Positions 6,846 to 14,904 of a stretch of 64,000 bases of DNA are shown one piece after another (the first letter of the stretch is position 1; each line of letters opens with the position of its first letter). Location of the stretch: NCBI GenBank assembly GCA_963775695.1, contig CAVZJU010000002.1, forward strand, positions 434,001 through 498,000. Direction: 5' to 3'. Origin of the DNA: DATBLE01 sp963775695. Lineage in GTDB: Bacteria; Actinomycetota; Thermoleophilia; Gaiellales; Gaiellaceae. The position numbers and the translations under genes were made by a program. The notes under the pieces were generated by a model. The model was not told the DNA's origin. It saw only the letters and a list, made by a program, of their open reading frames with translations, and made no database searches.

Positions 6846-7852
6846 TGGAGACCGAGCAGGAGGTCGCACCCTCGTCCGCCCGCGACGAGCGGACCGATCT
6901 CTGTCTCTGCGTGACGTACTTGCGTGCGACCGAACGCGCTGCGCTTGCGGGCGCTCGCTGGCTGGGACGCGCCGACCAGGAGAGCGCCGAGGAGGCCGCC
7001 GTCTCCGGCATGCGGGGCGGACTCGACGAGCTGCCGATGACGGGCCGGGTGTTGATCGGCGCAGGCGACGGCGAGACGAGCATGCCCGGGACGCTGGGCG
7101 CCGGCGGGATCGACGTCGACCTCGCGCTCGACCCCCTGGAGGGCCGCGGCGTCGTCGCTCGGGGAGGCAACGGCGCCATCTCGATGATCGTCGCGGCCGA
7201 GCCGGGCAAGCTCCGGCGCCTTCCCGACATGTACATGCGGACGATCGCCGCGGGGCCGCTCGCGCGCGGGCGGATCAGCCTGCTCGCGCCGGTCGGCGAC
7301 AATGTGCGCGCGATCGCGGAGGCCTTTGGCCGCAACGTGGGCGATGTGACCACGATCGTGCTCGACCGTCCGCGCCACCACGACCTGATCGAGGAGATCC
7401 GCGCGGCCGGAGCACGGATCAAGCTCATCCAGGACGGCACCGTGACCGCCTCGATCTCGGCCGCGATCCGCGGGACGAACGACCATCTGGCGATCGGGAT
7501 CGGCGGCACGCGCCAGGCGGTGCTGACTGCAGGCGCGCTCCGCTGTCTCGGCGGCGAGGTGCAGGCGCAGCTCTGGCCGACGTCCCGGCGCGAGATCGAG
7601 GCGGCGCGCGAGTACGGGATCGAGGACATCGAGCAGGTGTTCACGACCGACGACCTCGTCTCGGGCGACGTGATCGTCGCCGCCACCGGTGTCTCGAACG
7701 GCGACCTGCTGCGCGGCGTCCGCTTCCTCGCCGACAGCGCCCGCACGCACTCGCTGGTGATGTGCACCCGCTGCAACTGGGTGCGCTTCGTCGACGGTAT
7801 CCACTTCTTCGCGCGCGAGCGGCGTGAGGAGGTCAGGTTGCTGGGCTACTGA
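6845..7852 (+). CDS. GlpX-like (class II fructose-bisphosphatase family) protein with altered active site
   Basis: 335 residues aligning over the full length with GlpX: RATERAALAGARWLGRAD, DPLEG, PDMYM, GPLARG, DGTVTASI, GIGG and ATGVSNGDLLRGV. Compared with E. coli GlpX as recalled, key residues differ. Lys29 is Gln, Asp33 is Glu, the metal ligand Glu57 of IGEGE is Ala (IGAGD), Thr90 after DPxEG is Arg, and metal ligand Glu213 of APEG is Gln (TRQA). Asp85 and Glu88 remain. Ordinary fructose-1,6-bisphosphatase activity is therefore doubtful. It is coupled to 2-phosphoglycerate kinase by a one-base overlap, so it may act on, or sense, a phosphoglycerate of the cDPG pathway. This is inference. 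A hairpin element follows 8 nt after its stop. Confidence 0.75.
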   Translation: METEQEVAPSSARDERTDLCLCVTYLRATERAALAGARWLGRADQESAEEAAVSGMRGGLDELPMTGRVLIGAGDGETSMPGTLGAGGIDVDLALDPLEGRGVVARGGNGAISMIVAAEPGKLRRLPDMYMRTIAAGPLARGRISLLAPVGDNVRAIAEAFGRNVGDVTTIVLDRPRHHDLIEEIRAAGARIKLIQDGTVTASISAAIRGTNDHLAIGIGGTRQAVLTAGALRCLGGEVQAQLWPTSRREIEAAREYGIEDIEQVFTTDDLVSGDVIVAATGVSNGDLLRGVRFLADSARTHSLVMCTRCNWVRFVDGIHFFARERREEVRLLGY

Positions 7853-7860
7853 GTAGCCCT

Positions 7861-7902
7861 CGTGGGGGAACCCCTGGTTCCCCCACGGACCCCCCTCCTT
7901 GC
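7861..7902 (+). repeat. 3' hairpin element, copy E4
   Basis: Perfect 12-bp stem (CGTGGGGGAACC at 7861-7872, complement at 7876-7887), 3-nt loop, tail GACCCCCCTCCTTGC. A further shared block (CGGACGGTCAAAGCCCGTCC) follows at about 7981-8000. Its distance of about 115 bases from the hairpin start nearly equals that in copies E5 and E6. Confidence 0.8.
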
Positions 7903-8020
7903 GCGCGAACGTGTGCTCCGAATGTGGGCCGAGCCGGCGACGGCCGGCGATGTTCGACAGGTGCCTCTGCCCGGAGGCCTCCGGACGGTCAAAGCCCGTC
8001 CTCGTCGGCGGGGTCAGCGG

Positions 8021-8026
8021 TAGACT
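8021..8026 (+). promoter_or_regulatory. -10 box of a leaderless promoter (DUF59 gene)
   Basis: TAGACT, 7 nt, then ATG at 8034. No ribosome-binding site fits in between. Confidence 0.6.
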
Positions 8027-8033
8027 CGATGAG

Positions 8034-8333
8034 ATGCCGACGAAGGACGAAGTGGTCGAGGCACTGCACGCTGTCGAGGATCCCGAGCTCGGGATGGACA
8101 TCGTCGAGCTCGGGCTGCTCTACGACGTCGAGGTCGACGGGCCCAAGGTCAAGGTGATCCACTCGCTGACGTCGATGGGCTGCCCAGCCGGCCCGATGAT
8201 CCAGGAGGACATCCACAACGTCGCCTCGTCGGTGGCCGGCGTCGAGGACGTCGAGATCGAGCTGACGTGGGACCCGCCCTGGACGCCCGACCGCATGTCG
8301 GACGACGCGAAGTTCATCCTCGGATTCGGCTAG
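8034..8333 (+). CDS. DUF59/MIP18-family metal-sulfur cluster assembly factor
   Basis: 99 residues forming a single DUF59 domain: the start VVEALHAVEDPELGMDIVELGLLYDVEV, the loop SLTSMGCPAGPMI with the conserved cysteine, and the end VEIELTWDPPWTPDRMSDDAK are all typical. Members (PaaD, SufT and eukaryotic MIP18 relatives) help deliver or mature Fe-S clusters. It stands alone with its own leaderless promoter and is closed by hairpin element E5. Several Fe-S enzymes could be clients, including the nearby QueG, but nothing in the sequence shows which. Confidence 0.85.
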   Translation: MPTKDEVVEALHAVEDPELGMDIVELGLLYDVEVDGPKVKVIHSLTSMGCPAGPMIQEDIHNVASSVAGVEDVEIELTWDPPWTPDRMSDDAKFILGFG

Positions 8334-8336
8334 TAG

Positions 8337-8376
8337 CACGGGGGAACCCCTGGTTCCCCGTGAGCCCCCTCCTTGC
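8337..8376 (+). repeat. 3' hairpin element, copy E5
   Basis: Stem arms at 8337-8348 and 8352-8362 (one unpaired G), 3-nt loop, tail AGCCCCCTCCTTGC, 3 nt behind the DUF59 stop. The distal block CGTGGCTTCCGGCCGGGCC begins at 8448, 111 bases from the hairpin start. The rest of the gap to 8492 holds nothing else recognisable. Confidence 0.75.
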
Positions 8377-8492
8377 ACTTGCAGTCGTCCGGCTACGGGT
8401 CGCAGAGCCGCCCGAGCTGAGCGATCTTCTGATGTTGCCATGTCGTCCGTGGCTTCCGGCCGGGCCAAGCCCGGCCTCGACGGCGAGCGCGT

Positions 8493-9476
8493 CTAGTCCG
8501 GGATCCTGAAAAGGATCTTTCCGAATTGCTCGCGCGACTCCAGCCGCTCGTGCGCTGCGCGCGCCTCGGAGAGCAGGAAGATCTCGTCGATCACCGGCTT
8601 CGCGCCGGCCGCGACCAGGTCGTACGCGCCCTCGAAGTCGGCGCGGGTGCCCATCGTCGAGCCGAGCAGGTCGAGCTGCTTCCACCAGAGCCGGTGCAGC
8701 GCCGCCGGCGGGTTCGGGCCCGAGGTCGCCCCGCAGACGACGACCCGCCCGCCGGGCCGCGCGGCGTCCATGGTGCGCTTCCACGTCGCCTCGCCGACGG
8801 TCTCGACGACGACGTCGGCGCCTCTGCCGGTTGCCTCCTTGACCGCCGCGACCACGTCGCCGCTCTCGTGGTTGACGGTCGCGTCGGCGCCGAGCTCCGC
8901 CGCCCGGGCGAGCTTTGCGTCACTGGACGACGTGACGATCGTCCGCGCCCCCAGCGCCTGCGCGATCCGGAACGCTGCGGTCGCGACCCCGCCGCCGATC
9001 CCCCAGATCAGCACCCACTCGCCCGCCTGGAGAGCGGCCCGCGTGACGAGCATCCGGTACGCGGTCTCGTAGACGAGCGGAAAGGCCGCCGCCTCCTCGA
9101 ACGAGACGCCGCCTCTCAGCGGGACGACGTTCGTCGCCGGGATCGCGGCCAGCTCTGCGTGCACGCCCTGGGTGTGCTCGCCGATCACGTGGATGACCCC
9201 GTCGTGCTCGAGCCCCGGGTTGATCACGACCGGCTGGCCGGGCTCCAGATGGGAGACGCCGTCGCCGATTGCCTCGGCCACGCCGGATCCGTCCGCTCCG
9301 AGGATGCGCGGCTTCGGCACGGACGGGAGACCCTTTCGCGTCCAGACGTCCAGATGGTTCAGCGACGCGAAGCGCATTCGCACCAGGACCTCACCCGGCC
9401 CGGCGACCGGATCAGGGACGTCCTCGTAGCTGAGGACCTCGGGCCCGCCGTCCTCGTGGATGACGATCGCCTTCAC
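8493..9476 (-). CDS. Zinc-type alcohol dehydrogenase-like / quinone oxidoreductase-like MDR protein
   Basis: 327-residue medium-chain dehydrogenase/reductase. The N-terminal GroES-like domain (KAIVIHEDGGPEVLSYEDVPDPVAGPGEVLVR) is followed by a Rossmann nucleotide-binding domain with VLIWGIGGGVATAAFRIAQALGA (about residues 154-176), indicating NAD(P)H use. The cysteines of zinc-dependent alcohol dehydrogenases are absent, placing it near the quinone-oxidoreductase side; the substrate is unknown. The GTG start at 9476 faces the lipoprotein gene with only 22 bp between start codons. Both genes appear to start leaderless from overlapping -10 boxes. Confidence 0.85.
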   Translation of the reverse strand: MKAIVIHEDGGPEVLSYEDVPDPVAGPGEVLVRMRFASLNHLDVWTRKGLPSVPKPRILGADGSGVAEAIGDGVSHLEPGQPVVINPGLEHDGVIHVIGEHTQGVHAELAAIPATNVVPLRGGVSFEEAAAFPLVYETAYRMLVTRAALQAGEWVLIWGIGGGVATAAFRIAQALGARTIVTSSSDAKLARAAELGADATVNHESGDVVAAVKEATGRGADVVVETVGEATWKRTMDAARPGGRVVVCGATSGPNPPAALHRLWWKQLDLLGSTMGTRADFEGAYDLVAAGAKPVIDEIFLLSEARAAHERLESREQFGKILFRIPD

Positions 9477-9482
9477 CGAACG

Positions 9483-9492
9483 ATCGTATAGT
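9483..9492. promoter_or_regulatory. Symmetric divergent promoter ATCGTATAGT
   Basis: Reads TATAGT on the plus strand (9487-9492, 6 nt before GTG 9499) and TACGAT on the minus strand (9483-9488, 6 nt before GTG 9476). The two -10 hexamers share the central TA, so the two directions probably exclude each other. Confidence 0.55.
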
Positions 9493-9498
9493 CGGATC

Positions 9499-9897
9499 GT
9501 GTCCGGGAAACTGGCGATCGCCTGGTCGGCAGCGGTCGTGCTGCTCGCCGGCTGCGGCGGCGGCTCTCACGGTCGGCCGAGCCCTCCGCCCACGAAGGCA
9601 GGCTTTGCCGCCGCGGCCGACCGTGTGTGCCGCGAGACGAAGACGCACCGGGGGAGGATCGCCGGCCTCCGGAAGCTGCGGCCACCGGGCGACGAGCGCG
9701 ACCTGTACCAGCGCTGGCTGAGCGCGGAGCGGCTCGCGGTCGGTGCCGCGGACGTGATCGAGGGCCGGAAGCAGCAGCAGGAGAAGATGGATCCGCTCGT
9801 CCAGCTCGCGATCGCCCAGGGGAAGATCGCCGGCTACGCGGGCCGGCTGGGTGCCCGTGCCTGCCGGGTCCCGCCAGGCATCACAATGTCGTCGTGA
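9499..9897 (+). CDS. Putative lipoprotein
   Basis: 132 residues from a GTG preceded by TATAGT at leaderless distance. The N-terminus is a lipoprotein signal (AIAWSAAVVLLAGC) with the lipobox LAGC, so Cys18 should be lipidated and the protein anchored outside the membrane. The mature part is mostly helical and charged, with two further cysteines (RVCRET and RACRVP) that may form a disulfide. No known domain is recognised. It overlaps the queG start by four bases (GTGA), but a functional link to queuosine is not evident. Confidence 0.75.
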   Translation: MSGKLAIAWSAAVVLLAGCGGGSHGRPSPPPTKAGFAAAADRVCRETKTHRGRIAGLRKLRPPGDERDLYQRWLSAERLAVGAADVIEGRKQQQEKMDPLVQLAIAQGKIAGYAGRLGARACRVPPGITMSS

Positions 9898-10898
9898 CGA
9901 CGACCGAGCTCGACCGACTCGCCGACGAGCTCGGGATCGACGCGATCGGAACTGCGCCCGCCGTGCCGTACACGGAGACCGAGCTGCGGATCCGGGAACG
10001 GCGTGACCGGGGGTTGTTCGCGGACATGCGCTTCACGATGGCGCAGCCCGAGGTCTCCTGTCACCCCGAGACGCTGGTGCCGGGCGCGCGGACGGTCGTC
10101 GCCGCAGCGCTCTGCTACTACGCCCCGGCCGCACCGCCGAGGCCCGGCGAGGGGCGGCTGCCCCGCTACACCTGGAGCGACCGCTACGCCGAGCTCCGGG
10201 AGAAGCTCGACGCGCTCGGCGCGCGGCTCGGCGGCTCGTACCGCGTCCTGGTCGACGCCAACCAGCACGTCGACCGCGAGGGCGCCGTCCGGGCCGGCGT
10301 CGGCTTCTACGGCAAGAACACCATGCTGATCACGCGGCGCCACGGCTCGTGGGTCGTCCTGGGCACGCTCGTCACCGACGTCGAGGTCGAGCCGACTCCG
10401 CCGCTCGAGCTGGACTGCGGCGACTGCCGCCTCTGCATCGACGCCTGCCCCACCGGCGCGCTCGACGAGCCGGGCACGCTCGACGCGAACCGGTGCCTCT
10501 CGTACTGGACACAGGCGCCGGGGCCGATCCCGGAGCCGTACCGGGAGCCGCTGGCGGACATGGTCTACGGCTGCGACATCTGCCAGGACGTCTGCCCGTG
10601 GAACCGCGGCATCGAGAAGCGCCGCGGGGACGATTCCGCCCACGGCGAGCCGACGGTTTCGCTGGCCGACTGGCTGCAGGCCGACGGACCGGATCTGGCA
10701 GAGCGCTATCGCAGGCTCTACGTTCCGCGCCGCGATCCGAGGTTCCTGCGCCGGAACGCTCTCGTTGCGCTCGGAAACGTGGGCGCCGCCGACGTTGCCG
10801 CGCTGGCCGAGCCGTTCGCGACCGGCGACGACGATCTCCTGCGCGAGCACGCCGAGTGGGCGCTGGCCCGGATCGAGGAACGGGAGCGCTCCACATGA
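9894..10898 (+). CDS. queG: Epoxyqueuosine reductase QueG
   Basis: Reduces epoxyqueuosine in tRNA to queuosine, the last step of the pathway, using cobalamin and two [4Fe-4S] clusters. The 334-residue protein has the two ferredoxin-like motifs CGDCRLCIDACPTGA (about residue 174) and CDICQDVCPWN (about residue 226). It also has the RAGVGFYGKN segment and a C-terminal HEAT-like tail (RRNALVALGNVG) that binds tRNA in QueG. Starting at GTG 9894 it overlaps the lipoprotein stop, and its own stop overlaps the histidine kinase start. queA and tgt, the other tRNA-modifying steps, lie at 32.5-34.6 kb. Confidence 0.93.
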   Translation: MTTTELDRLADELGIDAIGTAPAVPYTETELRIRERRDRGLFADMRFTMAQPEVSCHPETLVPGARTVVAAALCYYAPAAPPRPGEGRLPRYTWSDRYAELREKLDALGARLGGSYRVLVDANQHVDREGAVRAGVGFYGKNTMLITRRHGSWVVLGTLVTDVEVEPTPPLELDCGDCRLCIDACPTGALDEPGTLDANRCLSYWTQAPGPIPEPYREPLADMVYGCDICQDVCPWNRGIEKRRGDDSAHGEPTVSLADWLQADGPDLAERYRRLYVPRRDPRFLRRNALVALGNVGAADVAALAEPFATGDDDLLREHAEWALARIEERERST

Positions 10899-12679
10899 GT
10901 CACGACCAGCGGGTTCACGCCGAGCGTTGGGTCGCATGGGTCCGGCTCGCCGCCGTGCCCTTCGTCGTCGTCCAGTCGATCGCCGCGGCCCCGTACACGG
11001 TCGGCCAGGGAGTGTGGCTCTGGGCCACGACCGGCGTGTTCGCGCTGGGGGCGGTCGTGCTGCTGGTCATGGCTCAGCGGGAGCTCGAACGGACTGCTCT
11101 CCGGCGTCTTGGCCTGGCAGCGCTGATCTTCGACTTCGTCGTCATCTCGGCCTTCATCCTCGGCCTCTACCACCAGCAGACGACACCGACCGGCCAGGTG
11201 ATGATCCTCGTGCTCGTAGAGGCGGCGTTCCGGTACGGGATCCGCGGGGGCCTGGTGCTGGCGGCGGCGAGCATCCCTGTGCTGTTCGGGTTCGAATGGC
11301 TGCGCGACCGCCACTTCGACCTGCGCTTCCACTGGGAGAGCGTCGCGGTGCAGGTCGGCATCGAGGTGGTGATCGCCCTGATCGTCGGCTGGCTCGTGCA
11401 GCGTCTGCGGGCGGAGGCGACCGTGGCCCGCGACCGGGCCACGGAGGCCGAGCGGCTGCGCGACGAGCTCGACCGCCGCGGCCACGTGCTCGACGGGGCG
11501 AACCGCTGCGCGCAGGCGCTCGGCTCGTCACTCGAGCTCGAGGAGGCTTTCGGCGCGTTCATCCGCGAGTTGCGCAGCCTCGTCCCGTTCGATCGGACGG
11601 CGATCATGCTGCTCGAGGAGGGCCACGTTCGGGTGATGGCCACGGCCGGCCTCAAGCACGACGAGGTCCTCCGGCCCGGCGAGGCGCTGCCGGCGGGAGC
11701 GCTCGTCGACGAGGTGCTGCGGACGGGCGAGACCGTCTACCGGCACGACATGAGCGACCATCGCTACCCGGAGGAGGTGACGCTGACCGGCATCGGACTC
11801 AACTCCCGGGTCGCGGCTCCGCTCTTGCTCGGGACGCGGCCGATCGGCATGGTCTCGATCCTGCGCCGGCGGACCGACGCCTTCGACGAGGACGAAATCG
11901 AGCTCGCTGCTCTGCTCGGACGGCTGCTGGCGAGCAGCGTCCAGAACATTCGGGCGTACGAGTCCGAACGGGCGACCGTGGCCGAGCTGCGGCGCCTGTC
12001 GGCGCTACGCGCCGATTTCGTCTCGTTGGTCTCCCACGAGCTGCGTAGCCCGATGGCGGCCGTGATCGGCGCTGCCCGGACGCTGGATGAGCGCTGGCGT
12101 GAGCTCAACGCCGACCAGCGCGCGGCCTTCCTCGCCCTGATCGCCGACGAGACGAACCGGCTGGCGACGCTGATCGGCGACGTGCTGGATACGTCGCGGA
12201 TCGAGGCGGGCACCTTCTCGTACCGCTTCACCGAGGTCGACGTCGAGGAGCTCGTCCGCGCCACGGTCGCCGGCTTCGCGCTGCACCAGGACGAAGTCAG
12301 CGTGGCCGCGCACGCCGACGGCGCCGTGCCAAGGGTCCGCGGCGACCGCGAGCGGCTGCGCCAGGTGCTGCGGAATCTCCTCGAGAACGCCGTCAAGTAC
12401 TCTCCGGCCGGCGAGGCCGTCGACGTCCGGTCCCGAGCCGAGAACGGCCGCGTCCTCGTCATCGTCGAGGACTCGGGCCCGGGCATACCGGCCGAGCAGC
12501 ACGGGCTGATCTTCGAGCGGTTCGGCCGCGCCAACGTCGGTCTGGGCAAACCCGGCACCGGCCTCGGACTGTTCATCGCGCGCTCGATCGCCGAGGCGCA
12601 CGGCGGCACGCTCTCGGTCGCCTCTGCCCCCGGCCGGGGAGCGACCTTCACGCTCGTCCTGCCGGTCGGCGGGCCCTGA
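10895..12679 (+). CDS. Membrane sensor histidine kinase with GAF domain
   Basis: 594 residues. An N-terminal membrane region (about residues 15-170, five or six helices) is followed by a short coiled coil, a GAF domain (about 195-350, with LVPFDRTAIMLLEEGHVRVMATAGL), a HisKA domain with SHELRSPM (phosphoacceptor His about 381), and a HATPase domain (NLLENAVKYSP, DSGPGIP, GTGLGLFIARSI). It autophosphorylates and should pass phosphate to a response regulator, but none is adjacent, so it is an orphan kinase here. It overlaps queG by four bases and converges on the PafBC gene with a 6-bp gap. Confidence 0.88.
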   Translation: MSHDQRVHAERWVAWVRLAAVPFVVVQSIAAAPYTVGQGVWLWATTGVFALGAVVLLVMAQRELERTALRRLGLAALIFDFVVISAFILGLYHQQTTPTGQVMILVLVEAAFRYGIRGGLVLAAASIPVLFGFEWLRDRHFDLRFHWESVAVQVGIEVVIALIVGWLVQRLRAEATVARDRATEAERLRDELDRRGHVLDGANRCAQALGSSLELEEAFGAFIRELRSLVPFDRTAIMLLEEGHVRVMATAGLKHDEVLRPGEALPAGALVDEVLRTGETVYRHDMSDHRYPEEVTLTGIGLNSRVAAPLLLGTRPIGMVSILRRRTDAFDEDEIELAALLGRLLASSVQNIRAYESERATVAELRRLSALRADFVSLVSHELRSPMAAVIGAARTLDERWRELNADQRAAFLALIADETNRLATLIGDVLDTSRIEAGTFSYRFTEVDVEELVRATVAGFALHQDEVSVAAHADGAVPRVRGDRERLRQVLRNLLENAVKYSPAGEAVDVRSRAENGRVLVIVEDSGPGIPAEQHGLIFERFGRANVGLGKPGTGLGLFIARSIAEAHGGTLSVASAPGRGATFTLVLPVGGP

Positions 12680-12685
12680 GAGCGC

Positions 12686-14704
12686 CTAAGCAGGCGCACG
12701 CAGGCGCGTCACGCCGAGCTCGCGGCCCAGCGACTGCGCCCGCTCGGCGATCTGGCGTCGCAGCTCGGGCGGCTCGAGCAGCTCGGCCTCGCCGCGGTAG
12801 CGCAGGATCTCGCCGACGAGCCACTCCTTGCTGCCGATCTTCTGCTCGTTGATCGCCGAGCCGTCCGACAGCGGCCTCGCGCCGCGCTCGACCTCCCAGC
12901 GCGCGACCGCGGGCGAGTAGAGGACGCGGGCGACGAGCGCTCCCTCGAGGAGGCCGGGCTCGAATCCGTCGCGGGGCTCGAACTCCTCTTCCAGGAGGGT
13001 CGCGCTCCGCATCCGGTCGAGCCTGAAGCTGCGCTCGTCGTCCCGGGTGCGATCCCAGGTGTGGACGTACCAGTGGGGCAGCCGGCGCTCGATCGTGTAC
13101 GGCTCGACGATGTGCGTCGTCGGTGTCCCTTCCTCCTCCTTCAGGTACTCGAGCTCGACGAGCCGCCGGCGGCGGATGGCGTCGGTGAGGATCGCGACCA
13201 GCCCTTCGGCGGCCTTGTCCGAGCTGGGCTGGGGGGTCTGCGACAACTCGAACTCGCCGAACGTGTCCTCGAGCTTCTTGCGGACGCGGTCGAGCGGACG
13301 GTGCGCCTCTGCGGCGATCAGCGGGCCGACGAACTCGAGCGCGAGCCGGATCGCCCGCGCCTCGAGCGGTGTCAAGCGGGGAGCGGAGCGGAACGTGTCG
13401 CCCCAGAGCTCCTTGTCGATGTGCACCTCGTCGCCGTGCAGCTCGGCGTAGACGGCGTAGCAGCCGCCGCCGAAGTTCACGAGGTTGAGGAGCGAAAGGT
13501 GGTCCTCGAGCTCGTCAGCCGGGATCTGGAAGCGCTCGACGACCTCGGCGGCCGGAACGACGGCGTCCTTCTGCTCGCCGCAGGCGGCCAGGAGGTACGC
13601 GAGCAGGGCCTGGAGCAGCCCGAAGCGTTCCGGTGTGACCGGCCCGGAGGAACGCTCGACGGCCGCGTCGTCCTGGCGGCTCGTCACCTCTCTGGCCGGC
13701 TTCGACGGGGCACCCTGATGGCGGGCCCGGACGCGGCGCAGACTCTCCGCCACCTCGCGGCGCAGGTCGTCCGGCTCGCGCGGAACGGCGCGCCCGTCCT
13801 GCCGCAGCACCCAGGAGGCGAGCATCGGCAGGCTCGAGTAATCGGTGACGAAGGTCTGGTCCTCGAGCCGGCCGCTCGGCCCGAAGGCCCGTTCGACCCA
13901 CCACGCGGTCTCCGGCCGCACCTCGATCCGCGCCTCGCCGACCGGGTCGCCGAACTGCCAGGAGGCCCGTCCCCGGTAGACGTCGATGTCGAAGTCGGGC
14001 GGCAGCCGGAAGTCGCGTTCGCGTCGGGTGGCGAAACGGATGTCCCCCCGGATGCGGGAGACGCGGAAGGTGCGGATCGCGTCACGATCGTGGTCGGAGC
14101 CGATCACGTACCAGACTCCGCGGTCGTGCAGCAGGCCGTAGGGGTTCAGCGTCCGCTCGGTCTCCTTGCCGCTGGTCATCGCCCGGTAGGCGAACTTCAC
14201 CGTGCGCTGCTTCGAGATCGCCGTCTCCAGCTTTGCCAGCCGCCCGGGCATCTCGGCCGAGTAGTCCGGGTCGCGCATCTCGACCCGTACGGCCGTCGCC
14301 GAAGGCGCCTCGTCCGCCAGGGTCGGGCGGCCGAGCGCAAGGTTCTGGAGCGCGAGCCGGAGCGGCTCCGCGTACGCGAACTTGCCCTCGAGCAGGTAGA
14401 AGCAGGTCTGCAGCGCCGCGAGCTCGTCGTCGGTCAACTCGAGCTTGGGGAGGAAGTAGTTCTCCGAGCGGAGCGTGTACAGCTCCTCGCCGGTGAACTC
14501 GTCCCGCTGCGAGTGCAGCGGCACGCCGAGATCGCGCAGCTCTGCCCGGTCGGAGTAGAACCGCCGGGCGAACGCCTCGTCGGACATCTCGGAGTACCCC
14601 TCGACGTTCCCCTTGACGTCGCGGGCGGTCAGCGGCCGCCGCTCCGCCATCAGGAACGCAACCAGCGAGAGCTGACGGATCAGCTTGTCGGTGTCATGAC
14701 TCAC
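12686..14704 (-). CDS. pafBC: Fused PafB-PafC WYL-domain transcriptional regulator
   Basis: 672 residues containing two WYL regulators in a row. The first half starts with an HTH (LIRQLSLVAFLMAERRPLTARDV) and has a WYL core with RTVKFAYRA, YGLLHDRGVWYVIG and RTFRVSRI. The second half repeats this with RRLVELEYLKEE, RRLPHWYVHTWD and RSFRLDRMRS. In mycobacteria PafB and PafC are separate neighbouring genes whose products act together as the LexA-independent activator of DNA-damage genes, probably sensing DNA fragments through WYL. Here the pair is one polypeptide. No proteasome or pup gene lies beside it. The GTG start follows a TAGAGT -10 box by 6 nt. Confidence 0.85.
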   Translation of the reverse strand: MSHDTDKLIRQLSLVAFLMAERRPLTARDVKGNVEGYSEMSDEAFARRFYSDRAELRDLGVPLHSQRDEFTGEELYTLRSENYFLPKLELTDDELAALQTCFYLLEGKFAYAEPLRLALQNLALGRPTLADEAPSATAVRVEMRDPDYSAEMPGRLAKLETAISKQRTVKFAYRAMTSGKETERTLNPYGLLHDRGVWYVIGSDHDRDAIRTFRVSRIRGDIRFATRRERDFRLPPDFDIDVYRGRASWQFGDPVGEARIEVRPETAWWVERAFGPSGRLEDQTFVTDYSSLPMLASWVLRQDGRAVPREPDDLRREVAESLRRVRARHQGAPSKPAREVTSRQDDAAVERSSGPVTPERFGLLQALLAYLLAACGEQKDAVVPAAEVVERFQIPADELEDHLSLLNLVNFGGGCYAVYAELHGDEVHIDKELWGDTFRSAPRLTPLEARAIRLALEFVGPLIAAEAHRPLDRVRKKLEDTFGEFELSQTPQPSSDKAAEGLVAILTDAIRRRRLVELEYLKEEEGTPTTHIVEPYTIERRLPHWYVHTWDRTRDDERSFRLDRMRSATLLEEEFEPRDGFEPGLLEGALVARVLYSPAVARWEVERGARPLSDGSAINEQKIGSKEWLVGEILRYRGEAELLEPPELRRQIAERAQSLGRELGVTRLRAPA

Positions 14705-14710
14705 AGCGCG

Positions 14711-14716
14711 ACTCTA
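14711..14716 (-). promoter_or_regulatory. -10 box of a leaderless promoter (pafBC)
   Basis: TAGAGT on the minus strand, 6 nt before the GTG at 14704. Confidence 0.5.
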
Positions 14717-14860
14717 TACGTGGCGCAAAGGGATGCCCTGTGGAAAAGTCAGGCTGTCGAGGACGGGCTTTGCCGGCCGGAAGCCACGAGCGCCGAAGCA
14801 ACGGCTGCACTGCACGAACCTCACGTCGGCTCAGCTGCGGTCAGAACGACCCGGCCGCCG

Positions 14861-14901
14861 GCAAGGAGGGGGTCCGTGGGGGAACCAGGGGTTCCCCCGC
14901 G
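14861..14901 (-). repeat. 3' hairpin element, copy E6
   Basis: On the minus strand, a hairpin (GGGGGAACC arms with AGG-type loop, 14875-14901) starts 3 nt behind the stop of the gene at 14905, followed by GACCCCCTCCTTGC. The distal block CGTGGCTTCCGGCCGGC lies at about 14773-14789, about 111 bases from the hairpin start, as in copy E5. The rest of 14717-14860 shows nothing else. Confidence 0.8.
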
Positions 14902-14904
14902 TTA

